Positions 36,097 to 47,818 of a stretch of DNA of 64,000 nt are shown here, piece after piece. Under the pieces are notes generated by a model. It had not been told where the DNA came from, searched no databases, and worked only from the letters and a program-made list of their open reading frames with translations. The number at the start of each line of letters is the position of its first letter. The stretch's first letter is position 1. The DNA comes from Datura wrightii (Eukaryota; Streptophyta; Magnoliopsida; Solanales; Solanaceae): positions 153,463,001-153,527,000 of the forward strand of contig JASDFA010000003.1 of assembly GCA_035772735.1 (NCBI GenBank), given 5' to 3'. A program made the translations under genes and the position numbers.

Positions 36097-39000
36097 TGTA
36101 ACACCCCAAAACTTTTCTAGACCAAATTCTGACATTGCATGAAAAATCCCAGGAATCCAGAAAATTTTCTGTCTCAGACAACCCATATAATGGACAGTTG
36201 CTAGAACCAACAGACCATTGTAACGAGTCATGGGTCGCAGCAGCATAGTTCCAAGGGAAAAAAAGAGTCATAGGATGAACCGTTGGTACTAACAACGGGC
36301 CTTCCTGTCGCCTGTTGAATCCCGAGTCCAAAGATCTACCAGACCCTTCCTGAGACAACGAGAGGAAATCACGGCCCGTTGTTCTACCAACGAGCCGTTG
36401 CTACCAACTGTCATTCAATTCCAGAATCCATCCATGTGAACCACAAGGGGATGCAATGGCCTGTTGGTACTACCAATGAGTTGTTGTTATCACCCGTTGT
36501 CCCCGTGTCCTGTTTCTTACCTATTCCAACGTGAGGTTTCAACTGGTCATCCCTTGTTCAAACGAATTTTTGTACCCAACCGTTGGTTGTGCTGTAGACC
36601 TAGTTTTTGAACCCAGAAACTACGGCCAGATTCAATGGGCTGTTGTTTGAACCAACGACCTGATCTGAGGCCCGTGGGGTCCTGTCGGCCAGATTTCAGA
36701 TTCAAATTCTAGGGTTATTTTTGTAAAATTCCACCTACCTAGTCCTTAAACTACATCGTTTGGGGTTCATTTAGGATTTTTAGAAGGGGTAACCAATGAT
36801 TTCTCCCCACATTCCCACTCAACTTTCACGAAACAAAACGCAGAGTTCCTCTCAGAGCAGTTCAGAGCTTCAAGCTAGGGCAGATCCTTCTTCTTTAATT
36901 CTCTAGCAATTTCTCCAGGCTTCTTCATCAGGTATGTGGGAATTTAGAAAGGAGATTGTCCTCCCCTTGCATTCACCAGAACCCTCTCTCAGTCAACTTT
37001 CAGTTCTAGCCCTGAACTTATGAAATTTAGGATATTGTTATTTGTTCTTGATTAATTCTTGAGGAATATTAATTTATGTTCATTGTAGTTAATTTCCTTC
37101 GATTTGTGACTAAAATGATACCTACTCCAGTGAAGTAGGATTTTGACCTAACTTTTGGAGTAAAAACTAGAATCCAACGTGTGTTTGTTGAATTAATAAA
37201 TCACATTTTAAAAATCCTTCAAAGTTAGGAAATTCCTATAGTAATTGTATGTACTAGAAACTCAGTCTCATTTAGAAATTTATTTACTCAGTATCACTCA
37301 AGAATGTCAGTGCAATTTCAGTCACAACATTAGAATATTTCAGTGTTAGTTAGAAATGTCAGCTGATCAGTTTGACTATAATCTTTTCCCGAGGTGTCAG
37401 TGGTGCCTCTTAGTTATCAGACTCAGAACTCAGATCATTGGTCCATTAGGCGGTTATGCCATTTTTGACTCATAGCTCTGACCAGCCCCAGGACCCCAGT
37501 TCAGTTACAGATTATTCTTAAACAGTTACAATGCTTCTAGATAAGTAGCTCTGACCAGTCTAGGACCCAGTTTCAGTATCTCGTCCGATAAGACTCTCAG
37601 GGTACTTTCAACTATATGTCCTTGACTAGTCTTGGACCCCAGTTTCGAGCTCTCGGAATAGGATTTCCAGTGGGAATAGGACTTAGCACCGAGCGGACCG
37701 GGGTTTTAGCGCACCCAGGTTCCCAAAACTATGTTGCCAGTGTAGGATTACTGTTATAGATTTTTATCCTGTTTGTCGCAAGACTCTTGTAATCACCCAG
37801 TTCATGCCTCTATACCCTGCCAAGGTATATTGGGTCCTACCATTGGGGTATATACATCGGAATCCATGTGTAGCTCACGTGGTTATATGTTGGTTAGAGA
37901 CTCTCCCACTAATCAGTTCAGTTCAGTCCAGTTCAGTTTAGTTCAGTTTAACTCAGTTCAGATCAGAACCAGACTTGGAACATGCTTGACCACCAGACAA
38001 GGTATTTCAGACCATCCCAGTTATATCAGTTATTCAGTTCAATAGCTTTAGTTGGTTCTTGCATGTTTTCTCAATTCAGTATTAATTTTACCTATCGCGT
38101 GTTATATTTCTCTCACATACTAAGTAAATTCAAAGTACTGACGCATACTTTTATGCTGTATTATTTCATGATACAGCTGCAGGTTCTCAGACCCAGCTCA
38201 AATAGTCGTCGCAGTTCAGAGCCTATACCTCAGTTCACTAAAATCAGACTCAGAACTCAGATCATTGGTCTGTTAGCCGGTCATGAAATTTTAGACTCAT
38301 AGCTCTGACCAGCCCCATGACCCTATTTCAGTTACAGATTGATCTTAAACGGTTATGACGCTTCTAGATAAGTAGCTCTGACCAGTCTAGAACCCAATTT
38401 CAGTATTTGGTCCGATAAGACTCTCAGGGTACTTTTAGCTATATGTCCCTAACTAGTCTTGGACCCCAGTTTTGAGCTATCAGCCTAGTAGCTCAGAATA
38501 GGATTTCCATTGGGAGTAGGACTTAGCACTAAGGGGACTGGGGTTTCAGCGCACCCAGGTTCCCAGAACTACGTTGTCAACGTAGGATTACTGTTACAGA
38601 TTTTTGGCATGTTTGGCCCCAGACTCTCGTGATCACCAGTTCATGCCTTTATACCCTGGCAAGGTATATTGTGTCCTACTGGTGGGGTGTATACATCGGA
38701 CTCCACGTCTAGCTCACGTGATTATATATCGAATAGAGACTCTCCCACTAATCAGTTCAGTTCAGTCCAGTTTAGTTTAGTTTAGCTTAGTTAAGATCAA
38801 AACTAGACTTAGAACATGCTTGACCACCAGACAGGGTATTTCAGACCATCCCAGTTATATTGGTTATTCAGTTCAGCAGCTTTAGTTGGTTCTTGCATGT
38901 TTTCTCAATTCAGTATTAATTTTACCTATCGTGTGTTATATTTCTCTCGCATACTCAGTAAATTCAAAGTACTGACGCATACTTTTATGTTGTATCATTT

Positions 39001-39406
39001 CATAATACAACTGCAGGTTATCAGACTCAGCTCAGATAGTCGCTGCAATTCAGAGCCTCTACCTCAGTATCCGAAGTGTGAGTTCTCATTATTCGAGGGC
39101 CTTGTTTTATTTTCTTCAGTTGAGTTACTGTTTTAGTTAGACTTAGACTTAGCTGGGGGATTATCCCATCAACTCCTCAGTAGATGGCTTTCAGACCAGA
39201 CTTGATTTCAGAATTATATTTAAGATATATTAAATTCTCTATTTTCAGTCTTTACATTTTCTTAAACTGCTTTGATGTGATATTTTAAAGTTCCGATGTG
39301 CATGTTTACTCAGAATGCTAGTGCATGATAGACCAAGAGTTGATTTGGGGTCACTTGAGGCTTCAAGTACCGTGTTACGTCCAGGGTGTAGGCTCGAGGA
39401 GTGACA
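36097..39406 (+). repeat. 5' LTR of element B, with a duplicated distal half
   Basis: It begins TGTAACACCCCAAAAC and ends CTCGAGGAGTGACA. Words such as CAACGAGCCGTTG and CCGTTGG repeat at 36,220-36,690. From 37,417 to about 38,244 and again from 38,245 onwards the same sequence starts with ATCAGACTCAGAACTCAG; the unit is about 828 bases. The 3' LTR has only one copy. The second copy differs from the 3' LTR by only a handful of bases over about 700, far fewer than the proximal part of the LTR. Confidence 0.9.
37914..37970 (+). repeat. TTCAG-type short tandem repeat in the element B LTR
   Basis: A run of imperfect CAGTT/TTCAG pentamers. It recurs at 38,754-38,800 and 46,155-46,200, once in each copy of the LTR distal half. 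Confidence 0.75.
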
Positions 39407-39410
39407 AACT

Positions 39411-39422
39411 TGGTATCAGAGC
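39411..39422 (+). other. Primer-binding site of element B
   Basis: TGGTATCAGAGC follows the 5' LTR after a 4-base gap. It is the standard site complementary to initiator tRNA-Met used by many plant LTR retrotransposons. It is not a tRNA gene. Confidence 0.9.
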
Positions 39423-39626
39423 CCTAGGTTTAGAGTATCCTTGGAATGTCCTAAGGCCGTATCGAGTAGAGTTCTTTTCATGAGTGTGAAGCGTGCCACA
39501 CTTATGAAGAGGAGGCTACGAGATGTTATTAGGAAAATTCCCTTTTGTTCATATTCTTTATCGTGCGTCAAAGTTCAATTCCAGAAATGTCCTTCTAATT
39601 CGTGCTCTACTTCATTTTAGTGAACC

Positions 39627-40720
39627 ATGCCTCTTAGACGTGGTAATGGAAGGAGGGCCGGAAATGCCAACAAACCTGCCGCACCAGCCCCAGTAGCTCC
39701 TCAAGATGATTCGTTTTCTACCGCAGAGTTTAGAGTGGCCATTTAGTTACTGGATCAAACTGTGACCAATCAGGTGAACTAGTAGGTGGTTCTGGTGGCC
39801 ACAAATGGGTCTTCAGCTGCTGCTCGGGTGCGCGACTTTACCCATATGAACCCTCTAGATTTTCATGGAACGAAGGTGGGAGAAGACCCAAAAGAGTTTG
39901 TAGATGAAGTTAGGAAAATTACCCGTATCATGGGTGTCAGCTCCTCCGAGAGTGCTGACCTTGCTGCCTACCAGCTTAAAGGGGTAGCCTAGGTTTGATA
40001 CGAGCAGTGGAAGGAGGGGCGATCAGTGGAAGCAGGACCGATTGAGTAGGAAGAGTTCCACACATCTTTTCTGGATAGCTTTTTTCCCTAGGAGATGAGG
40101 GAGGCTAAATTGGCAATTTATGAACCTGCGACAGGGCAACCGAACAGTGGAGAAGTATGCTTTGTAGTTTACCAGGTTATCAAAGTATGCTCCAGAGATG
40201 GTAGCCGAGCCAAGAGCTCGCATGCTGAAGTTCGTCAATGGAATATCTAATTTGGTCTACAGGAGTGCAGGACCGCGATGCTTATCAAGGACATGAACCT
40301 CTCTAGCCTGATTGTTTATGCCAAGCAGATTGAGGCTGAGAAGTTGAAAGATATGAAGCATAAGAATAAGTGGGAAAGAACTGTTCATTCAAATTTTTGC
40401 CACCAGAGATCTAGCAGTGGTAGCCGCCCACAGCAGCAGCAACAACAGAGGGCCCCAGCACCTAGCTAAGCCATCGCCCTAACCTTTCGATCCCGCTAGG
40501 ATCGAAGGGGTGGGTCATCTGGCACTCAGTCTCAGGCCCACAGTACAGGGAGAAGGTATCCAGCTTGCCCCAAATGCGGCAAGAATCATCCTGGAGAGTG
40601 TCTACAAGGTAGAGAGGGTTGTTTTGGATGTGGACTGCTTGGGCACCAACTCAGAGAGTGCCCGTCAGCAGGGTGAGGGAGATCACAATCCAATACCTCA
40701 GTAGCTCCAGCAGGCCGACC
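39627..40720 (+). pseudogene. Element B gag with two zinc knuckles, decayed
   Basis: The start is the ATG at 39627 (MPLRRGNGRRAGNA). The gag core is at 39,786-40,140: SAAARVRDFTHMNPLDFHG, EDPKEFVDEVRKITRIMG and EEFHTSFLDSFFP. A Ser/Gln-rich linker (40,400-40,470) includes a CAGCAGCAGCAACAACAG run. Two zinc knuckles follow at about 40,560-40,670: CPKCGKNHPGEC (CX2CX3HX4C) and CFGCGLLGHQLREC (CX2CX4HX4C), all ligands present. Gag packages the RNA and nucleocapsid binds it through these knuckles. Several stops and frame changes break the gene. It lies 220 bases after the primer-binding site and runs towards protease with no gap. Confidence 0.88.
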
Positions 40721-40829
40721 ATCTCAGCAGACCAACTCATCAGGTACATATGGCAGTCCGGGCCAGAATTGTTTCTATGCTCTATCTTCTTATCATGTTC
40801 AGAAAAGCTCACTTGACGTAGTTACTGAT

Positions 40830-43800
40830 ATGTTACGTCTCTTCCATATAGACGTATATGTCCTCTTAGATCTAGGAGCTACTCTTTTGTTCATGACTCC
40901 ATATATAGCGGTTCAATTCAACATAAGTCCGGAGGTCCTCTCGAACCATTCTCTGTCGCCACCACAGTTGGTGAGTTAGTTAGAGCCAGCCAGGTGTATA
41001 GAAACTGCCCGGTCTCAGTCTTGAATAAAGTAATTCCAGCTGATCTCGTAGAGCTATACATGGTCGACCTCGACCTTATTCTCGGCATGGATTGGTTACA
41101 CGCATGCTATGCCTCAGTTGATTGTAGAACTAGAGTTTTCAAGTTTCAGTTTCCAAATGAGCCTGTATTAGAATGGTTGGGCTGCAGCTCAACGCCTAAG
41201 AGTAGGTTTATTTCCTACCTTAAGGCCCAGAAACTTATTTCCAAGGGATGTCTATATCATCTGATTTGAGTCAAGGATTCCAACTCTGAAACCCCAGCCA
41301 TACAGTCAGTTCCAAAGATCTTCCAGGAGTTCCCCCTGAACGGGAGATAGACTTTGGAATAGATCTCCTCCCAGACACTCAGCCCATCTCCATCCAGCTG
41401 AGCTCAAGGAGCTGAAGGAGCAGTTAAAAGATCTTCTTGATAAGGGTTTTATCAGACCCAACATCTCTCCTTGGGGTGCTCCAGTGCTATTCGTGCGTAA
41501 AAAGGATGGTACCCTCAGAATGTGTATAGATTAATGTCAGCTGAACAAGGTCACAGTTAAGAACAAGTACCCTCTGCCCAAAATCGACGATCTATTTGAC
41601 CAACTTTAGGGATCCAGTTATTTCTAAAAAATCAACCTTACGTCAAGGTACCATCAACTAAGGGTTAGGGAGTGTGACATACCAAAAACAGCATTCAGAA
41701 CTCGGTATGGTCACTACGAGTTTGTGGTGATGTCCTTTGGGTTAACAAATGCCCCAACAACTTTCATGGATTTAATGAACAGAGTCTTCAAGCAGTATCT
41801 GGATATGTTCGTCATTGTATTTATTGACGACATTCTAGTATACTCAAGAAATAAAGAAGAGCATGCTGATCACCTGAGGATAGTGCTTCAAACACTCAAA
41901 GACCGCCAGTTGTTTGCCAAGTTCAGCAAGTGTGAATTTTGGTTGAAGTCTATGACCTTCTTGGGTCATGTGGTCTCAGGTGATGGGATATAGGTAGATC
42001 CTCACAAGACTGCAGCAGTGAAAGATTGGCCCAGACCTACCTCTCCCACTGAAATCAGGAGCTTCCTAGGCTTAGCAAGTTATTACCCGCGGTTTATAGA
42101 AGGTTTCTCCTCCATAGCATCCCCTCTGACCAAGTTAACCCAGAAGAAGGTGAAATTTCACTGGTCGGATGAGTGTGAGAAAAGTTTTTCGGAGTTAAAG
42201 ACTCTACTCACTACCGCTCCAGTTTTGACCCTGTCAGAAGGAACAGATAGGTTTGTTGTATATTGTGATGCCTCCAGAGTTGGACTTGGTTGCGTTTTGA
42301 TGCAGCGGGGCAAAGTGATAGCCTATGTCTCCAGACAACTCAAAGTCCATGAGCAGAACTATCTGACTCATGACTTGGAGCTGGCAGCGGTGGTATTCGT
42401 GTTAAAAATATGGAGACACTACTTGTACGGGGCTCATGTGGATGTGTTCACAGACCAAAAGAGTCATCAGTATGTGTTTAGCCAGCAGGACCTAAACCTG
42501 CATCAGCGATAGTGGTTGGAGCTGCTAAAGGATTACGACATGAGTGTATTGTACCACCCGGACAAGGCCAATGAGGTGGCTGACACCCTAAGCAGATGAT
42601 CTATGGGAAGTGTAGCTCACATTGAGGAAGGAAAGAAGGAGCTAGAGAAAGAAGTTCACAGGCTAACCCGGTTAGGGGTGCAGTAGGTGGATTCAGCTGA
42701 AGGTGGCGTGGTGATGCAAAGCGGTCAGATTCATCCTTGGTAGTAGAAGTCAAATCCAGACAGGATGAGGACCCCATTTTACTTAAACTTAAAGAAGCAG
42801 TCATTAGAAAAGAGATAGAAGCTTTCTCCCAAGGGGGAGATGGCGTGCTCAGTTACCAGGGCAGGTTGTGTGTTCCAGATGTTGGTAAGTTGAGACAGCA
42901 GATACTGGCCGAGGCACACAGCTCGAGATACTCTATTCATCCTGGTACTACTAAAATATACCGCGACTTGTGGGATATTTACTGGTGGAACGACATGAAA
43001 AGGGATGTTGCTGAATTTGTAGCACAGTGTCCGAACTGCCAGCAAGTCAAGGTAGAATACCAGAGACCTGGAGGCATGACTAAAGACATCAGTATACTCA
43101 CTTGGAAGTGGGAAGAAGTAAATATGGACTTCATTACAGGTCTACCTCAGACTCGGCAGCAGCATGACTCAATCTGGGTAGTAGTAGATCGGATGACTAA
43201 GTCAGCTCACTTCCTCCCAGTCAAAACCACAGAATCAGCTGAGGACTATGCTAGACTTTATATTCAGAAGCTATTCAGACTTCATGGGGTGACCTTATCC
43301 ATTATCTTAGATAGAGGTACCCAATTCACTTCTCACTTCTGAAAGTCTTTTCAGAAAGGACTAGGTACCCAGGTCAAGCTTAGCACAGCCTTTCACCCGC
43401 AGACTGATGGTCAAGCTGAGCGGACCATTCATACCCTAGAAGACATGTTGAGGGCATGCACAATCGATTTTAAGGGTAATTGGAATGACCATTTGCCTCT
43501 TATCGAGTTCGCGTACAACAACAGCTACCATTCTAACATCCAAATGGCCCCATTTGAAGCATTGTATGGTGGAAGGTGTAGATCGCCTATAGGGTGGTTT
43601 GAAGTTGGTGAAGCTACCTTGATAGGACCAGAATCAGTGCATGAGGCAATGCAAAAAGTTCAGCTCATTCGAGAAAGGTTGAAAATGGCTCAGAGCCGTC
43701 AAAAATCTTATGCCGATGTGCGGAGAAGAGAGTTGGAGTTTGCAGTTGACGACTGGGTATACCTGAAGATTTCACCCATGAAAGGGATGATAAGATTTGA

Positions 43801-44239
43801 GAAAAAGAGAAAGCTCAGTCCATGATATGTGGGACCCTATAAGATTCTGAGGCAGATTGGTAAGGTGACCTATGAGCTAGAGTTACCTTTAGAACTAGCA
43901 GCAGTACACCCAGTTTTCCATGTGTCACTTCTGAAGAAGTGCATCAGTGATCCAACTTCAGTAGTGCCATTGTACAGTGTGGAGATAAAGGATAGTCTCA
44001 CATATGAGGAGGTACCAGTCCAAATCCTTGACCATCAGGTTCGTAAGCTGAGGAATAAGGAGATAGCTTCAGTCAAGGTGCTATAGAGAAATCAGCAAGT
44101 TGAGGGAGCCACATGGGATGCAGAAGCAGACATGATGGCCAGATACCCTCACTTGTTCCCTTCCAGTTCAGACCAAGAATTAGGTATTAAATCCCTTCTA
44201 AGTACTCTACTCAGCTCCATACTCATCAGCCTTATTTAG
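40830..44239 (+). pseudogene. Element B pol: protease, RT, RNase H, integrase, chromodomain
   Basis: Protease (40,830-41,270) has LLDLGAT, then ILGMDWLH. RT (41,395-42,000) has KDLLDKGFIRPN, GAPVLFVRKKDGTLRMCID, then a stop where Tyr is usual. KINLTSRYHQ replaces KIDL (one catalytic Asp lost), but FIDDILVYS is intact. RNase H (42,200-42,600) has VVYCDASRVGLGCVLM and HDLELAAVVFVL. Integrase has one open stretch of 201 codons (42,737-43,339): HHCC finger (AHSSRYSIH, CPNCQQVK), NMDFITGLP and ILDRGTQF; AERTIHTLEDMLRA completes the D,D,E set after a stop. The C-terminus (43,829-44,170) has HPVFHVSLLKKC and a chromodomain ending EGATWDAEADMMA. The stops at 43,340, 43,823 and 44,083 each replace a conserved Trp or Arg by one transition. 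The gene must have worked when B inserted. Confidence 0.88.
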
Positions 44240-44390
44240 ATTTTCTACGTGCATTTTAGTTGCATCAGTTCTGTTAGTACGGTTAAGTCAGTATGGAGTC
44301 AGTTACTCCTCCAAAAATCAGTCATAGCCTTAATTTTAGAAATCTACCTCTTTCCTAATTTTGTTCTTCATTCGGGGGACGAATGATCTC

Positions 44391-44403
44391 AAGGGGGAGA
44401 TAT
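44391..44403 (+). other. Polypurine tract of element B
   Basis: AAGGGGGAGATAT lies directly before the 3' LTR, with a second purine run, CGGGGGACGAA, 20 bases upstream. It primes plus-strand synthesis. Confidence 0.85.
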
Positions 44404-46808
44404 TGTAACATCTCAAAACTTTTCTAGACCAAATTCCGATGTTGCATGAAAAATCCCAGGAATCTAGAAAATTTTCTATCTCAGACGACCCATACAACAG
44501 ACCGTTGATAGAACAACGGACCATTGTAATGAATCATGGGTCGTGGTAGCATTGTTCCAGGGGAAACAACGAGTCATAGGACGACCCGTTGTTTCTAACA
44601 ACAGGTCGTCCTGTTGCCCATTGAATCCCGAGTCCAAAGATCTACAGGACCCTTCCTGAGACAACGAGAGGTAACCACGGCCTGTTGTTCCTACCAATGA
44701 GTGGTTGCTACCAACCATCGTTAAGTTCCAGAATCCATCCGTGTGAACCACGAGGGGATACAACGGCCGGTTGGTACTACTAACGAGTCATTGTTATCAC
44801 CCGTTATCCCCGTGCCCTATTTCTTACCTATTCCAACGGGAGGTTTCAACTGGCCCTCCCTTCTTCAAATAGACCATTGTAACCAACCTGGTTATTCCAG
44901 TAGACCTAGTTTCTAAACCCAAAAAATACGGCTAGATTCAACAGGACGTTGTTTGAACCAACGACCTGTTCTGAGGCCCATGGGTTCCTATCGGCCAGAT
45001 TTCAGATTCAAATTCCAGGGTTCTTTTTGTAAAATTCCACCTACCTAGTCCCTGAACTACGTCGTTTGGGGTTCATTCAGGGGTTTTAGAAGGGGTAACC
45101 AATGATTTCTCCCCATAATTCCCACTCAACTTTCACGAAACAGAACACAGAGTTCCTCTCAGAGCAGTTCAGATCTTCAAGCTATGGGAAGATCCTTCTT
45201 ATTCAATTCTCCAGAAATTTCTACAGGCTTCTTCATCAGGTATGTGGGAATTCATCAAGGAGATTATCCTCCCCTTGCGTCCCCCAGAACCCTCTCTCAG
45301 TCAACTTTCAGTTCTAGCCCTAAACTTACGAAATTTAGGATATTGTTATCTGTTCTTGATTAATTCTTGAGGAATCTTAATTTATGTTCATTGTAGTTAA
45401 TTTCCTCCGATTTGTGACTAAAATGATGCCTACTCCAGTGAAGTAGGACTTTTGCCTAACTTTTGGAGCAAAAACTAGAATCCTGCGTGTGTTTGTTGAA
45501 TTGAAATTTATTTACTCAGTATCACTCAAGAATGTCAGTTCAGTGTCAGTCATAGCATTAGAATATTTCAGTGTTAGTCAGAAATGTCAGCTGATCAGTT
45601 TGACTATAGTCTCTTCCCGAGGTGTCAGTGGTGCCTCTCAGTTATCAGACTCAGAACTCAGATCATTGGTCTGTTAGCCGGTCATGAAATTTTAGACTCA
45701 TAGCTCTGACCAGCCCCATGACCCTATTTCAGTTACAGATTGATCTTAAACGGTTATGACACTTCTAGATAAGTAGCTCTGACCAGTCTAGAACCCAATT
45801 TCAGTATTTGGTCCGATAAGACTCTCAGGGTACTTTTAGCTATATGTCCCTAACTAGTCTTGGACCCCAGTTTCGAGCTATCAGCCTAGTAGCTCAGAAT
45901 AGGATTTCCATTGGGAGTAGGACTTAGCACTAAGGGGACTGGGGTTTCAGCGCACCCAGGTTCCCAGAACTACGTTGTCAACGTAGGATTACTGTTACAG
46001 ATTTTTGGCATGTTTGGCCCCAGACTCTCGTGATCACCCAGTTCATGCCTTTATACCCTGGCAAGGTATATTGTGTCCTACCGGTGGGGTGTATACATCG
46101 GACTCCACGTCTAGCTCACGTGATTATATATCAGATAGAGACTCTCCCACTAATCAGTTCAGTTCAGTCCAGTTTAGTTTAGTTTAGCTTAGTTAAGATC
46201 AAAACTAGACTTAGAACATGCTTGACCACCAGACATGGTATTTCAGACCATCCCAGTTATATTGGTTATTCAGTTCAGCAGCTTTAGTTGGTTCTTGCAT
46301 GTTTTCTCAATTCAGTATTAATTTTACCTATCGCGTGTTATATTTCTCTCGCATACTCAGTAAATTCAAAGTACTGACGCATACTTTTATGTTGTATCAT
46401 TTCATAATACAACTGCAGGTTCTCAGACTCAGCTCAGATAGTCGCTGCAATTCAGAGCCTCTACCTCAGTATCCGAAGTATGAGTTCTCATTATTCGAGG
46501 GCCTTGTTTTATTTTCTTCAGTTGAGTTACTGTTTTAGTTAGACTTAGAGTTAGCTGGGGGCTTGTCCCAGCAACTCCTCAGTAGATGGCTTTTAGACCA
46601 GACTTGATTTCAGAATTATATTTAAGATATTTTAAATTCTCTATTTTCAGTCTTTACATTTTCTTAAACTTCTTTGATGTGATATTTTAAAGTTCCGTTT
46701 TGCATGTTTACTCAGAATGCTAGTGCATGATAGATTAGGGGTTGACTTGGGGTCACTTGTGGCTTCAACTACCGTGTTACATCCAGGGTGTAGGCTCGGA
46801 GAGTGACA
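44404..46808 (+). repeat. 3' LTR of element B
   Basis: It begins TGTAACATCTCAAAAC and ends CTCGGAGAGTGACA. It is a single-copy version of the LTR, 2405 bases, with the CAACGG/CCGTTG palindromic words at 44,510-44,960. It lacks about 75 bases present near 37,190-37,270 of the 5' LTR. Confidence 0.92.
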
Positions 46809-47150
46809 GTCACAAGGCATATGACAGTGCAGCCTTGTATAAAGAGAGAATGAAGTTGTACCATGATAGGAGGCTATTGAAGAGAGAGATCCCCTGGGAA
46901 CTTAGTCTTGTTTTTTAATTCCATACTTCATTGGTTTCCGGGTAAATTAAAGTCGAAGTAGTCTAGACCGTTCAAGGTGACCCATGTATATCCTTATGGT
47001 GCGGTGGAACTTGAAAATCAAGATGGCACCAGGTTCAAGGTGAATGGCCAAAGGGTTAAAAATACTTGGGAATACAATATAAGATGAAATGGGAGGAAAA
47101 GATTTACCTTAACAAAGTATGAGTAGTCAATGAAATAGTGTCGTGTCGTG
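46809..47150 (+). pseudogene. Athila integrase C-terminus
   Basis: This is the continuation of the integrase cut at 36,096. It reads KAYDSAALYKERMKLYHDRR and KREIPWELSLV, then in a shifted frame WFPGKLKS, PFKVTHVYPYGAVELEN and DGTRFKVNGQRVK. These are the usual last conserved blocks of Athila integrase. Two frame changes and several stops are present. Its position right behind element B shows the insertion was clean. Confidence 0.85.
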
Positions 47151-47818
47151 ACATTAAATCAGGTGCTGCATGGGAGGCAAACCAAGATTGTATTAACATA
47201 GTTTGTTAGTTGTGTAACAAGAAAGAAGGAGGAGGCAAAATGAGCATATTGGAAAGAAACATGGGAAAACGCGGCCCACGAAAGAGAAATCATTGAAGGT
47301 TAATACTCGGCCTTTCATCTAATAAGGATGCCAAGAATTGAAGTAATACGTGTCACAACCACTGGATGCGGACACTAAATCGCAGTCTGCGGGTTTCATC
47401 GCGACCTCACTCAGAGAAAAGACCATCTCGGGTCTTCAATAATAGTGGAATGGGGGGAAATGCGAGACGCGTATTTTAAGACGTGGTCGCTAACCAGGTT
47501 ACTTCTATCCCAGCTACACATATATTCAGACATACACACACATATATGTGTGCATGTGATATATATATATATATATGGACTTATAAATAAATTTATTCAA
47601 GAAAAAAGAAATTTTTAGAAGGGATCATAACTTTATAAAAGTAATCGCCCCATCCCTCTTTATTTCATCGTCTCCCACTCCTCATTAGGTAATACCTTAA
47701 GTAAATTCTCTTTCAAAGTCAAAACTGTTGAATACTAATTTGCACATAGAAAATCACATTGCTCATCACTCTCATCACACTTTGGAGTGATTTCATAGCT
47801 AAATACTCACAGATATGC
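47151..47818 (+). other. Athila spacer after integrase
   Basis: No coding signal. CG-containing words (GGATGCGGAC, GCAGTCTGCGGG, CATCGCGACC) lie at 47,365-47,480. A CA/TA microsatellite follows at about 47,530-47,575. The solo LTR insertion begins at 47,819. Confidence 0.6.

Larger units (their letters stand above)
36097..46808 (+). mobile_element. Element B: Ty3/gypsy chromovirus, complete, moderately decayed
   Basis: A 10.7-kb element with LTRs at 36097-39406 and 44404-46808, an intact initiator-Met primer-binding site, gag with zinc knuckles, and a pol with protease, RT, RNase H, integrase and chromodomain. It interrupts the Athila integrase with a 5-bp target duplication, GTCTC / GTCAC (36092-36096 and 46809-46813). 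The 5' LTR is about 900 bases longer because its distal half is duplicated. This is the best-preserved coding region in the window. Confidence 0.92.

Noticed and set aside
21296..39424. tRNA-like sequences at 21296, 25512 and 39411
   Set aside because: They are primer-binding sites complementary to tRNA 3' ends, placed just inside LTRs; no tRNA cloverleaf is present.
37914..46200. Regularly repeated TTCAG units that could suggest a CRISPR-like or satellite array
   Set aside because: Unit is five bases with no spacers and no constant repeat length; it is low-complexity sequence in an LTR, in a plant genome.
37982..46538. Three near-identical 106-codon open frames (37982, 38816, 46218)
   Set aside because: They are the same LTR segment in three copies; identity reflects DNA duplication. 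There is no domain or start context.
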